This document shows, in pieces, positions 50,207-58,508 of a DNA stretch of 64,000 bases. Source of the stretch: Planctomycetaceae bacterium (GTDB taxonomy: Bacteria; Planctomycetota; Phycisphaerae; SM23-33). Numbering within the stretch: the stretch's first letter is position 1; every line of letters begins with the position of its first letter. The notes beneath the pieces were generated by a model. That model saw only the letters and a program-made list of their open reading frames with translations. It ran no database searches and was not told the origin of the DNA. The position numbers and the translations under genes were made by a program. The stretch is taken from positions 98,960-162,959 of the forward strand of contig JBDKTA010000033.1 in assembly GCA_039680605.1 (NCBI GenBank). Direction: 5' to 3'.

Positions 50207-51241
50207 CTATTCTCCCGCTCCGCGCTTCGAACTTCGATCTTCGAACTTCGAACTCTTTTCCGGCCGCAGGAAGACCCGGTAGAGGTACGCGTTGTACAGC
50301 AGCATGACCGGGACGAGCGGGCCGATGCCGATGAGCATAAAGACCAGCGTCTCGCGCGAGGCGGCGGCCTGGGGGACGGTGACCGACGGCGGAATCGCGT
50401 ACGGGTACATCACCGTGATGCCGCCGGCCAGCGTCAGCACGAACGCCAGCAGGCTCAGATAGAACGGCCAGCGGGTGCGCTTGCGAAAGAAGGTCGTGAC
50501 GATCAGCATCGCAAAGCCGAACGCCGCGCCGATCGCCAGGCCCGGCAGGAGGTACTGCGTGTCGCGGGCGATCCAGCTTTCGCGCACGCGCTGCTGAAGG
50601 AAGGGCATGGCCGCCGTGGCCGCCAGCGCCGCTACGGCCATCCCGATCGACGCGCCGATGAGCCATCGCCGCACGGGGGCGGCCAACGGTTCGTCGGCCC
50701 GCATCCGCAGGTAGGCGGCCCCGATGGTGACGTACCCCATGGTGACCGCCAGGGCGACCAGCGCAGAGAACCCGCTTGCCCAGTCCCACGTTCCGCCGAC
50801 GAAAGCGGCATCAGCCACCGCCACGCCGCCCAGAAGCCCGCCGACGGTGAAACCCTGCCCGAGCACGGCCAACAGGCTGCCGGCGCCGAAGGCCCGCTCC
50901 CAGAGCGCCTTGCGGTTCGAGTGGGCGCCGAACTCGAACGAGACCGCGCGAAACGCCAAGCCGAAGATCATCACCGAGACGGGAATATAGAACGCATTGA
51001 GGGCCACGCTGTAGGCCACCGGGAACGCGCCGAACAGGGCGCCGCCGGCGACGACCAGCCAGGTCTCGTTGGCGTCCCAGATGGCGCCGATGTTGGACAT
51101 CATCAGCGGGCGCAGGCGCCGGTCGCGCGTCAGCAACGACAGCACGCCCACGCCCAGATCAAACCCGTCCAGCACGACATACAGCGCGAGCATCAGCCCG
51201 ATCAGGCCCGCCCAGATGTACGCGCCGGTGACCTGGTCCAT
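50207..51241 (-). CDS. cydB: Cytochrome bd-type quinol oxidase subunit II
   Basis: 344 residues with eight or nine membrane spans. MDQVTGAYIWAGLIGLMLALYVVLDGFDLGVGVL, IGAIWDANETWLVVAGGALFGAFPVAY and FRAVSFEFG are CydB signatures. With CydA it reduces O2 to water using quinol at high affinity. Its ATG overlaps the cydA stop. The C-terminal residues KSSKFEDRSSKRGAGE are encoded by a TTCGAA-type repeat (50220-50252), so the natural tail has apparently been replaced or extended by repeat DNA. Confidence 0.95.
   Translation of the reverse strand: MDQVTGAYIWAGLIGLMLALYVVLDGFDLGVGVLSLLTRDRRLRPLMMSNIGAIWDANETWLVVAGGALFGAFPVAYSVALNAFYIPVSVMIFGLAFRAVSFEFGAHSNRKALWERAFGAGSLLAVLGQGFTVGGLLGGVAVADAAFVGGTWDWASGFSALVALAVTMGYVTIGAAYLRMRADEPLAAPVRRWLIGASIGMAVAALAATAAMPFLQQRVRESWIARDTQYLLPGLAIGAAFGFAMLIVTTFFRKRTRWPFYLSLLAFVLTLAGGITVMYPYAIPPSVTVPQAAASRETLVFMLIGIGPLVPVMLLYNAYLYRVFLRPEKSSKFEDRSSKRGAGE
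50220..50252. repeat. TTCGAACTTCGA repeat inside the 3' end of cydB
   Basis: CTTCGAACTTCGATCTTCG... a short-period repeat of the same family as the inverted repeat between lysS and the permease gene, here translated as the last residues of CydB. Confidence 0.75.
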
Positions 51242-52641
51242 CAGTGGCCCCCCGCCGCGGCGTCGTCATCGCCCCCGCCGGCGGTGTAGGAAAGCTCCAG
51301 CGTCTCGTCGGGGCCGCGGAGAATCACCCGCCGCGCCAGCACGATGAACGCGATCAGGATCGCGATGTAGATCGCCGTGTAACCCACCAGCGTCCAGGCG
51401 GCGTTGGCGGCCGAGATGTTCGAGACCCCGTGTTCGGTTCGCATGACGTTGTAGATGACCCACGGCTGGCGGCCGACCTCGCGCACCGCCCAGCCCAGGT
51501 CGGCGGCGATGAACCCCAGCGGGATCGACCACATCCACGCCCGCAGGAACCAGCGGCTTTTGCCCAGCCGCTCGACCGTCAGCCGCCCGCGAGCCCACTT
51601 GGCCAGCGACCAGAGCATCAGCGCGAACATGCTCATCCCGATGAGCACCATGAGTCTCAGGGCGTAGAACGGCAGGGCCACCGGCGGGCGGTCCCGCGGC
51701 GGGAACTCCTTCAGGCCCGTCACCGGGCCCGTCAGCGAACGATCCGTCATGAGGCTCAGCATGTAAGGCACGCGGATCTCCCAGGCGTTGCGCTCGTTGG
51801 CGGAATCCGGCCACGCCGCTACCGCCCACGACGCGCCGCTGCCGGGGGCGTTGGTCTGCCAGTGCGCCTCCATGGCCGCGGTCTTTGCAGGTTGGTATTT
51901 CGCCACGCCGCGACCGGACAGGTCGCCCAGGTAGATCTGCAGCGGCGTGATAATCGCGGCCGCAAGCACCACGCCCTTGAGGGCCTTGAGAAACGTTTCG
52001 CTCTGGCGTCCGGTGCTGATGAACCACGCGCAGATGCCGCCGATGAAGAACAGCGTCGTCGCCAGGCACGCCGCCAGCATGTGCGTGAATGAGTAGAACC
52101 ACGAGGGGTTGAAGATCGCGGCGTAGTAGTCGACCGGCACGGCGCGCCCGTCGACCATCTCCGTTCCGGCCGGCGTCTGCATCCAGGCGTTGGCCGACAT
52201 GATCCAGAACGCCGAGAGCGTCGCGCCGAAGGCCACCATGATCGTCGCGAACAGGTGCATGCCCTTGGAGATTCGGTTCCAGCCGAAGATCATGATGCCC
52301 AGAAACGCCGCTTCGAGCATGAACGACATGCTGGCCTCGAAGCCCAGGATGTTGCCGAAGAACCCGCCCCCCGCCCGCGAGAACAGCGCCCAGTTGGTGC
52401 CGAACTGAAACTCCAGCGGCAGGCCACTGGCCACCCCGACGCCGAAGCCCAGCAGGAACAACTTGCCCCAGAAATGCCGGTGGCGATAGAACGTCTCACG
52501 GCCGGTGATCATCCACGCCGCTTCCAGCGCCACCAGCCACCATGCCAGTCCGATCGTCAGCAGCGGCCAGAACATGTGGAACGACGTGGTGATAGCGAAC
52601 TGCAGGCGAGACAGCGTCAGTGGATTGTAGAAGGTGTCCAT
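51241..52641 (-). CDS. cydA: Cytochrome bd-type quinol oxidase subunit I
   Basis: 466 residues. The N-terminus LSRLQFAITTSFHMFWPLLTIGLAWW carries the high-spin heme His; YSFTHMLAACLATT has the heme b558 His; DLGWAVREVGRQPWVIYNVMRTEHGVS is the conserved GRQPW region after the Q-loop. The Q-loop between them is short, the cyanide-insensitive-oxidase-like form. Together with CydB it forms a high-affinity O2 reductase in the inner membrane, suited to low oxygen. No cydX-like or cydDC genes are adjacent. Confidence 0.95.
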   Translation of the reverse strand: MDTFYNPLTLSRLQFAITTSFHMFWPLLTIGLAWWLVALEAAWMITGRETFYRHRHFWGKLFLLGFGVGVASGLPLEFQFGTNWALFSRAGGGFFGNILGFEASMSFMLEAAFLGIMIFGWNRISKGMHLFATIMVAFGATLSAFWIMSANAWMQTPAGTEMVDGRAVPVDYYAAIFNPSWFYSFTHMLAACLATTLFFIGGICAWFISTGRQSETFLKALKGVVLAAAIITPLQIYLGDLSGRGVAKYQPAKTAAMEAHWQTNAPGSGASWAVAAWPDSANERNAWEIRVPYMLSLMTDRSLTGPVTGLKEFPPRDRPPVALPFYALRLMVLIGMSMFALMLWSLAKWARGRLTVERLGKSRWFLRAWMWSIPLGFIAADLGWAVREVGRQPWVIYNVMRTEHGVSNISAANAAWTLVGYTAIYIAILIAFIVLARRVILRGPDETLELSYTAGGGDDDAAAGGH

Positions 52642-52710
52642 AGTTAACCAATTAACGACTTCTTCCGTCCCCGCGGGTTATATTATGCAGCGAAACCCTA
52701 AGGAGCGATC

Positions 52711-53952
52711 ATGACCCGTATTTTGTTACTGGCGTTAGCAGGCGCGTGCCTCTGGTGCGCCGCGGAGGCCTCGATGGCCGATACCCTCAAACCCGCCGCA
52801 ACCAGCACCTGGAAAAGCCCCTCGCTGAACAAGGACCTGGTCACCACGCTGTACGCCCCGGCCGACGACGCGCCCCAGCGCTCGCGCGCCGGACGGCCGG
52901 GAATCTTCTACCTCAAGAACCTCGCCGGCCAGCGCGCCGGAACCGAAAGCGACGAGTCGATCATCGCCGACCTGCTCAAGGAAGGCTACCTCGTCCTGGT
53001 GATCGACTACGCCAAGGACCCCAAGGCCGTCGCGCCGCATACCGACCTGGACATCCGCGTCATGCGCTCGAGCATGGGCGGGAGCAAAACCAAACCCGGC
53101 ATCTTCGGTCCGCAGCGCGTCGACGGCGACCACACGTACGTGCTGGCCGAGGGCTTCCGCCTCAAACGCGACATCCTTTATTACGGCAACGAAAAGGACG
53201 GATACCGCCTGGATATCCGCTACCCCTCCAAACCCAAAACGCCTGCCCCGGCGCTGATCCTCAACCCCTGCGACAACAAGAACCGCATGGGCAACTGGGT
53301 CACGACCACGTATAACGAAGTGATCGCCGAGTCGGCCATGACGCGCGGATATGCAGCCGTGCAGATCGACAACCCCGTCAAGTACTACAAGGGCCGCGAC
53401 CCCATGCCGGAGGTGGCGATCATCATCAAGGCGGCGATCCGCACCGTCCGCGCGCAGGGCAAGGAACTGGGTCTCAGCGGCAAGGTGGGGCTGATGGGCT
53501 TCTCACGCGGCAGCGGGCAGGCGGGCCTGGCGGGCTTGTCGTCGGACAAGAAGGAACTCGAGCAGGGTCCGCACCTCGATCAATCCTCGCGCCCCGACGC
53601 CCTGCTGCTGCACGCCGGGCGCATGGACCACCTGCTGCTGCTCAAGACCGACCCGAAGTTCGGCAGCTCGTACGGCGACCAGTTCGGCGACCCCGTCGCC
53701 GACCGCAAGAAATGGGAAGAGGGCAGCGCCGCCTTCTACGTCACCAAGGATGACCCGCCGGTGTTCCTGTCCGTCGGCGACCGCGACGAGTACCGCGTCG
53801 CCCAGATCAAGCGGATGGACGAAGCCCTCACGGCCGCCGGCGTCGAGCACACGTTGGCGATCACGCCCAACATGGGCCACCGCGTCACCGGCGACCTGAA
53901 GATCCTCGCCCAGATCTACGACTTCTTCGACAAGCACCTGAAAGGGAAATGA
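52711..53952 (+). CDS. Secreted alpha/beta-hydrolase-fold protein
   Basis: 413 residues with a signal peptide ending near SMADT and CTAAGGAGCGATC before the ATG. The alpha/beta-hydrolase pattern is present: nucleophile elbow GLMGFSRGSGQAG (Ser), acid VFLSVGDRDEY (Asp) and base ITPNMGHRV (His). The upstream region has ILNPCDNKNRMGN and RGYAAVQIDNPV, fitting an acetyl-xylan-esterase or dienelactone-hydrolase-like exported enzyme. Substrate unknown. Confidence 0.78.
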   Translation: MTRILLLALAGACLWCAAEASMADTLKPAATSTWKSPSLNKDLVTTLYAPADDAPQRSRAGRPGIFYLKNLAGQRAGTESDESIIADLLKEGYLVLVIDYAKDPKAVAPHTDLDIRVMRSSMGGSKTKPGIFGPQRVDGDHTYVLAEGFRLKRDILYYGNEKDGYRLDIRYPSKPKTPAPALILNPCDNKNRMGNWVTTTYNEVIAESAMTRGYAAVQIDNPVKYYKGRDPMPEVAIIIKAAIRTVRAQGKELGLSGKVGLMGFSRGSGQAGLAGLSSDKKELEQGPHLDQSSRPDALLLHAGRMDHLLLLKTDPKFGSSYGDQFGDPVADRKKWEEGSAAFYVTKDDPPVFLSVGDRDEYRVAQIKRMDEALTAAGVEHTLAITPNMGHRVTGDLKILAQIYDFFDKHLKGK

Positions 53953-54041
53953 CGTAGCACGGGCATCTTGCCCGTGAGTCACACGTGCGTCCCGCCCGTG
54001 TTTCCCCTGCCTCGCCACGGACGAGACGGCCGTGCTACGGT
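53953..54041. repeat. GGGCGTC palindromes between convergent genes, supplying a stop codon
   Basis: GTAGCACGGGCATCTTGCCCGTG (53954-53976), an imperfect ACACGTGCGTCCCGCCCGTGT, and ACGAGACGGCCGTGCTACGG. The final CTA (54035-54037) is the TAG stop of the leftward FlgT-like gene. Confidence 0.8.
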
Positions 54042-55237
54042 TTCTGCACCTTGAGTTTGACGCGGTTGGCGGTGATCTCGACGATGGCCAGCTTGACGCC
54101 CTTGATCTCGGAGAGTCGCTCGGCGAGGGTTTCGTTGGTGTAGCGGTATTCCACGTCGATGTTGGCGACGCTTTCGGTGATTTCGCGCAAACGCAGCGCC
54201 TGCACGCCGCGCAGGGCCGAGGCCTCGGTCTTGAATGTCTTCCACGTTTCGAAGTCCATGCCCGAGACGCTGACCGCCACGGTGCGCGAGACATTGGCCC
54301 GCTTGCGCCAGGCCTCGACGACGGCCGACAGGAGCTGCGCGGCGCACTCGTCGCCGATTTTCGCCAGGGCCTTGTCCTCGCCGCCGCCGCGCTGCAGGGT
54401 AGTGGTGGTGACCGGTCCGAAGGTCTTGCTGGCCAGCACGCGGGCCGAGTCGGTCTGGATCACCCGCACGTTGAGCGTGGCGGTGTACTGGTAGAGCGTC
54501 TGACCGGAGACGTCAAGCTGCTTGCCGTACTTGGCGGTCGCGCGCCCGGTGACGACCACGTCGGCGTTGAACCGCGCACCCAACGAGGCCACCTCGGTCA
54601 TGTCGTCCTTGATCGCCGCCAGCAGCACGTCGCGCTTGGAGACATTGGCAGCCGTGCCGCGGTCCATGATGGTGATGCCCTTGGACAGGAAAAACTCCTC
54701 GATCTTGCCCTGGAGGATCCCGTTTTCTTCTTCTTTATAGCTGGGGCCCGAGACGGTCTGGTGGACCGACTCGGCGACGACCACGATCACGCGGGGGTTG
54801 TTCTCCTGGTGAATCGTGTGGGCCGTCGAGGCCCAGTCTTCCTCGAACTTCTGCGTCGAGACGCGGGCGCGGACCTTGGCCGTCGTCACGCCGTCGGCGA
54901 TGCTCACCTTGACGACCTTGTGTTCTTTGACGTAGCCGACGGCATTGGCGATGACCTTGTCGTAGACGGCTTTGTAGTCTTCACTCTTGGACTGGCTGGT
55001 CAGGAAGACGCCGCAGGCTTCCTCGACGGCAGTGCGCAGGGCCTGGGCGATAGCCTCGTCGCGCGCCTTGTCGTCGGCGCCGGCGGCTCGCCCGGTGGCG
55101 TCGACCCATTTGTCGACCGGTCGGGCGGCGATAACCTGCGCCGACGCGGAAGGCAGGCAAAGAAGAAGAGGGACCAAAAGGACTGCAGCGACTGCAGGGA
55201 CTCGAAGGACCGTCTCGCGCGTTCTTGTAGGTGACAT
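54035..55237 (-). CDS. FlgT-like exported protein (second of a tandem pair)
   Basis: 400 residues from the ATG at 55237. Signal peptide ending near SASAQ. Residues about 35-125 resemble the FlgT N-terminal domain (DEAIAQALRTAVEEACGVFLTSQSKSEDYKAVYDKVIANAVGYVKEHKVV). Residues 130-260 resemble the middle, CsgG/TolB-like domain (NNPRVIVVVAESVHQ, GKIEEFFLSKGITIMDR, GARFNADVVVTGRATAKYG). The rest is a third beta/alpha domain. FlgT forms the flagellar H-ring in Vibrio; here no flagellar genes are near. Starts 11 bases after its paralogue, so co-transcribed. Confidence 0.75.
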   Translation of the reverse strand: MSPTRTRETVLRVPAVAAVLLVPLLLCLPSASAQVIAARPVDKWVDATGRAAGADDKARDEAIAQALRTAVEEACGVFLTSQSKSEDYKAVYDKVIANAVGYVKEHKVVKVSIADGVTTAKVRARVSTQKFEEDWASTAHTIHQENNPRVIVVVAESVHQTVSGPSYKEEENGILQGKIEEFFLSKGITIMDRGTAANVSKRDVLLAAIKDDMTEVASLGARFNADVVVTGRATAKYGKQLDVSGQTLYQYTATLNVRVIQTDSARVLASKTFGPVTTTTLQRGGGEDKALAKIGDECAAQLLSAVVEAWRKRANVSRTVAVSVSGMDFETWKTFKTEASALRGVQALRLREITESVANIDVEYRYTNETLAERLSEIKGVKLAIVEITANRVKLKVQKP

Positions 55238-55248
55238 TTGCTGTTCTC

Positions 55249-56388
55249 TCACTGCGATTTGAATTTCGCTTTGATCACGTTGGCCGAAACGTCGGAGATA
55301 TCCAGTTCCGGCATGGCGTCGAGGAGTTTCTCGGCCAGTTTTTCAGCCACCAGGTCCGACTGCAGCGAGCACTCGACGACCTGATTGTGGAAGCTGGCGG
55401 TGAGGTCCTTGACGTTCTTGACGGTCTTGAGCCTGGCCTTGATCTGCGTGTACTGCTTGAACGTGACGCCCTCAACGTGCAGTTGCACTTCGCCGCGGCC
55501 TGCCAGGGCGTCCTGCCAGAACTGCAGCACGTCGGCGACGACCTTGGGGGCGACGATCTGGGCCTGGGCGTCGAGAGCCTTGGCCGCGGCGCTGCGCCAG
55601 ACGCGATCGACGCCGCGCGTGGAAGGGCCGGGCTGGCTGGCCAGGAGCTGCCCGGTGTCGCTGCGGAAACAGCGGATGTTCGACTCGGCCTGGTACGGGA
55701 ACAACTGCAGCCCGCCGACGGTGCTCGTCGGGCCTGGAGTGGCGTTGGCCACGCCGCTGATGAAGATCTGCGCCCCGAACCGCTTGGCCACCGCCTGCAG
55801 GCGGGCGGGGCTGTCCTCGGCGGCCGCCGCGGCGATATCTTTCTTGTCGATCTCCTTGAGCTGTTCCTTGTCCACCAGCACGAATCCGCTCTTGAGCAGC
55901 AGGTTCTCGATGCGCGTCTGCACGGTCGAGTCGTCCTGGGCCGCCCCGCCTATGCGCTCGCGGATGAAGACCATGATCTTCGGCCGCCCCACCTGCGCCA
56001 GCAGATTGGTCACCACGCCCCAGGTGTCTTCGATGCCCTTGATCGAGACCACCGCGGCGATCTTCACCTGCCACGTGCCGTCGGGCAGTTCGCCCTTGGA
56101 AAGGACCTTCTTGCTCTGCAGGAACCCGGCGCTGCGGGAGAGCACCGTGTCGCGCACCAGGGCGAAGTCCTTCATCTCCGAGTGCGAACTGATGTACTGG
56201 CCGGCGCCATGCTCGACGGCCTTGCGCATCGCGTCGGCGAGGGCTTCCTCTTCAGTGGCGCCGCCGCCGGTGACGGTGACCTCCACGAGGTTATCGCCTT
56301 TGGGCGTGACGGTCTGGCCAGGGGCCGCGGCGATGAAGACCAAGGCAATGCCGATCGCCGCCAGAATCCGTGTGAGTCTCATATCCAT
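55249..56388 (-). CDS. FlgT-like exported protein (first of a tandem pair)
   Basis: 379 residues with a signal peptide ending near AAPGQT. VEVTVTGGGATEEEALADAMRKAVEHGAGQYISSHSEMKDFALVRDTVLSRSAGFLQSKKVL is a clear FlgT N-terminal domain (LPP20-related). GRPKIMVFIRERIGG and RIENLLLKSGFVLVDKEQLKEI match the middle domain, and VAKRFGAQIFISGVANAT is the CsgG-like segment. It shares the three-domain plan of the following gene with low sequence identity, suggesting old duplication. Likely periplasmic or outer-membrane associated. Confidence 0.78.
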   Translation of the reverse strand: MDMRLTRILAAIGIALVFIAAAPGQTVTPKGDNLVEVTVTGGGATEEEALADAMRKAVEHGAGQYISSHSEMKDFALVRDTVLSRSAGFLQSKKVLSKGELPDGTWQVKIAAVVSIKGIEDTWGVVTNLLAQVGRPKIMVFIRERIGGAAQDDSTVQTRIENLLLKSGFVLVDKEQLKEIDKKDIAAAAAEDSPARLQAVAKRFGAQIFISGVANATPGPTSTVGGLQLFPYQAESNIRCFRSDTGQLLASQPGPSTRGVDRVWRSAAAKALDAQAQIVAPKVVADVLQFWQDALAGRGEVQLHVEGVTFKQYTQIKARLKTVKNVKDLTASFHNQVVECSLQSDLVAEKLAEKLLDAMPELDISDVSANVIKAKFKSQ

Positions 56389-56425
56389 GCCTCAGTTACG
56401 TATACCTGTATCGATAGCAAGCCCA

Positions 56426-56522
56426 GGGTGCCGTGGCGGGAGGGCTTTAGCCCGACAGCCACGATAGGTCACCTGCTGGCAGTCGTGGCTGTCGGTCCTT
56501 CGGACCTCCCGCCACGGCACCC
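56426..56522. repeat. GTGCCGTGGCGGGAGG palindrome
   Basis: Perfect 18-bp outer arms GGGTGCCGTGGCGGGAGG (56426-56443) and complement (56505-56522), enclosing GGGCTTTAGCCC and GACAGCCACG/CGTGGCTGTC stems. Sister of 12490-12591. It lies between two leftward genes of the envelope cluster. Confidence 0.88.
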
Positions 56523-56537
56523 AAATTGCGAACGGTT

Positions 56538-56951
56538 CTATCGCAGTTCCATCGTCCGGCGGACGGGCTCGGAGACGTCGATGGTCTTCTCGGTCTCGGC
56601 ATGCACGTCGTTCTTTCGGTAGGGACCGACCAGTTTGCCGCCCTTGGTAATGTGGAACCAGAGTTTCGACGGCGTGTCATCGGTGACCGGGAAGTTCAGG
56701 TCTGAACCGGTCTCCGCGGCGATGCGGCACTGGGCGGGCAGGTCGGAGGTCTTGACCGCCAGGGTCATGCTCTGCCTTCCGCCTTCGGCGCCGACGGTGC
56801 CCATCGGGATCGTTTCGTCGGGCGTGCTGAGCTTGACGCTGCGGGCCAGGTCGCTATGGTTCATGACGGTGACCAGCACCTTCTTTTCGCAACCGGCCGC
56901 AACGGCCACGCACGCCACCAACGCCACCAGCAGTATTTTTGCCGATTTCAT
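56538..56951 (-). CDS. Small lipoprotein of the envelope cluster
   Basis: 137 residues from the ATG at 56951 with CAGGAGACCTGAC upstream. Lipobox VAAGC puts the lipidated Cys at residue 21. The mature part is a single beta-sandwich-like domain (KKVLVTVMNHSDLARSVKLSTPDETIPMGTVGAEG). It is roughly the size of the YcfL/DUF1425 lipoproteins that accompany CsgG/LpoB genes in other bacteria, but I cannot confirm the family. Between the triple-LPP20 gene and the FlgT-like pair. Confidence 0.65.
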   Translation of the reverse strand: MKSAKILLVALVACVAVAAGCEKKVLVTVMNHSDLARSVKLSTPDETIPMGTVGAEGGRQSMTLAVKTSDLPAQCRIAAETGSDLNFPVTDDTPSKLWFHITKGGKLVGPYRKNDVHAETEKTIDVSEPVRRTMELR

Positions 56952-57032
56952 GTCAGGTCTCCTGGTTCGCAAGGCCGCTGGGCCATGCTCTTGCTTGGGC
57001 ACGGGTCTGGCCCGGGCCGGATGTTCGCACGG

Positions 57033-58385
57033 TTATTTCAGCTTGAGAGAGAGCTTTTCCCTGTAGAACAGCACCATGTTCCACAGTTGAGGCAGTTCGA
57101 CCTCGACAACGACCGACGCCGTCCCGTCGGGGGCGAGCTTTTCCGAGCCATTGATGCGCCGCGAGCCCTGCATGAACGTCATCATGCTGGTGCGGATCTG
57201 GTCGTCCATGGCCACGAAATCCTTCACGGTCGTCCCGCTGGAGATGACCAGCCCGTCGAGTTCCTCGGCGAGTTTGCGCTTGGCGTCGAGTTCGGCGGCG
57301 CGGAACGCCATCAGCTTGGCCTGGGCGGCGTTGGCGTTCTCGGTGTCGATGGCGGCCTGTCCGGTAGCCTGGACGGCCGGGGGCCACTTGGACAGCATCT
57401 GCCCCACAGCGGCGGTCTCGACGCCTTCGCCCTTGAGATACTCATCGGGCGGCACGCCCATACCGGTCTCGCGGATGTCCTTGTCCTCAATGCGGGCGCT
57501 GATGCGTTCGATGTCTTCGCTGGCGATCTTGTCGCCCTTGTAATATTCCTTGCGCCACCGCTGCAGGTTCACGATCAGGTCCCGCACGGTCACTTCCATA
57601 TCCATATCCACGATCAGTTCGTTGTCGTGGTACCGCAGGCCCACCTGGCGGGCGCCGCGCAGGAAGGTCTGCATCTGCGTGCGGATGGTGTCGTCGGTGG
57701 CGACGAAATCCTTCACCGTCGTCTCCGAGGTGATCAGGATGCCGTTGATCCGCTCGCCGAGTTTCCGAAGGGCGTCCAGGCGCGCCGCGCGCTCGGCCAT
57801 CAGGCGACCGCGGCCGCTGCAGTTGGCCATCCAGTACGCCCAGGCCCTCTTGGACATAATGCCTTCGCCGCCGGTGCCGGGGGCGACCGTCTGACCGCGG
57901 TCGGCGAACTCCGGCCGAGGCGCGCCTGAACCGGTCTCGCGCAGAGTGGTTTCCTTCGTGTTGGCCGAGATCTTCTCGATGTCTTCGTAGGCGACCTTGT
58001 TGCCCTTGTAATATTCCTTGTGCAGGCGCTGGAGATGGAGGATGACCTCCTTGACCGTCACCTCGAGGGTGACCTGGCAGATGCCGTCCGGCGTGTATGA
58101 CGGCTCGCCCACTTCTTTCATGCCGCTCAGCCACGAGGTCATCGCGGTCCGGATCCGATCATCGGTCGCCACGAAATCCTTGACTGTAGTCTCGGAGGTG
58201 ATGACCAAACCGTTGATCCGCTCGGCGAGTTTCCGCATGGCATCGACGCGGGCGGCACGCATCGACAGCAGCTTGTTCTGGGCTGCCTGCTTCTCCGCCT
58301 GGGCGTCAGCCCAGGCCGAAACGGTCACCCCCGACAGCACACCTAATGCCAGCATACACGTCAGAATGTTTCTTTTGCCGTACAT
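57033..58385 (-). CDS. Exported protein with three tandem LPP20-like domains
   Basis: 450 residues with a signal peptide ending near VSAWADA. Three homologous domains are plain: residues about 38-155, 193-310 and 355-450. Each begins with the pattern AARxDAxRKLxExINGxxI and carries TSETTVKDFVATDDxIRT (third copy SSGTTVKDFVAMDDQIRT) followed by strands and HLQRxxKEYYKGxK, the last lost in copy three. This is the LPP20 family, to which Vibrio FlgP belongs. No lipobox Cys is seen, so the protein is periplasmic. GxGxPxxE linkers join the copies. Confidence 0.8.
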   Translation of the reverse strand: MYGKRNILTCMLALGVLSGVTVSAWADAQAEKQAAQNKLLSMRAARVDAMRKLAERINGLVITSETTVKDFVATDDRIRTAMTSWLSGMKEVGEPSYTPDGICQVTLEVTVKEVILHLQRLHKEYYKGNKVAYEDIEKISANTKETTLRETGSGAPRPEFADRGQTVAPGTGGEGIMSKRAWAYWMANCSGRGRLMAERAARLDALRKLGERINGILITSETTVKDFVATDDTIRTQMQTFLRGARQVGLRYHDNELIVDMDMEVTVRDLIVNLQRWRKEYYKGDKIASEDIERISARIEDKDIRETGMGVPPDEYLKGEGVETAAVGQMLSKWPPAVQATGQAAIDTENANAAQAKLMAFRAAELDAKRKLAEELDGLVISSGTTVKDFVAMDDQIRTSMMTFMQGSRRINGSEKLAPDGTASVVVEVELPQLWNMVLFYREKLSLKLK

Positions 58386-58508
58386 GAATGTTCTCCTTTC
58401 AGATCTGCCTCGCGCCCGGCAGCGCGTCGGAGGCTAACTGGTTCTGCGGGCCAATCCCGCATATTGTGTGGACGGTAGAATTCGCCATCGCCCGCTGCGA
58501 TGGATTTA

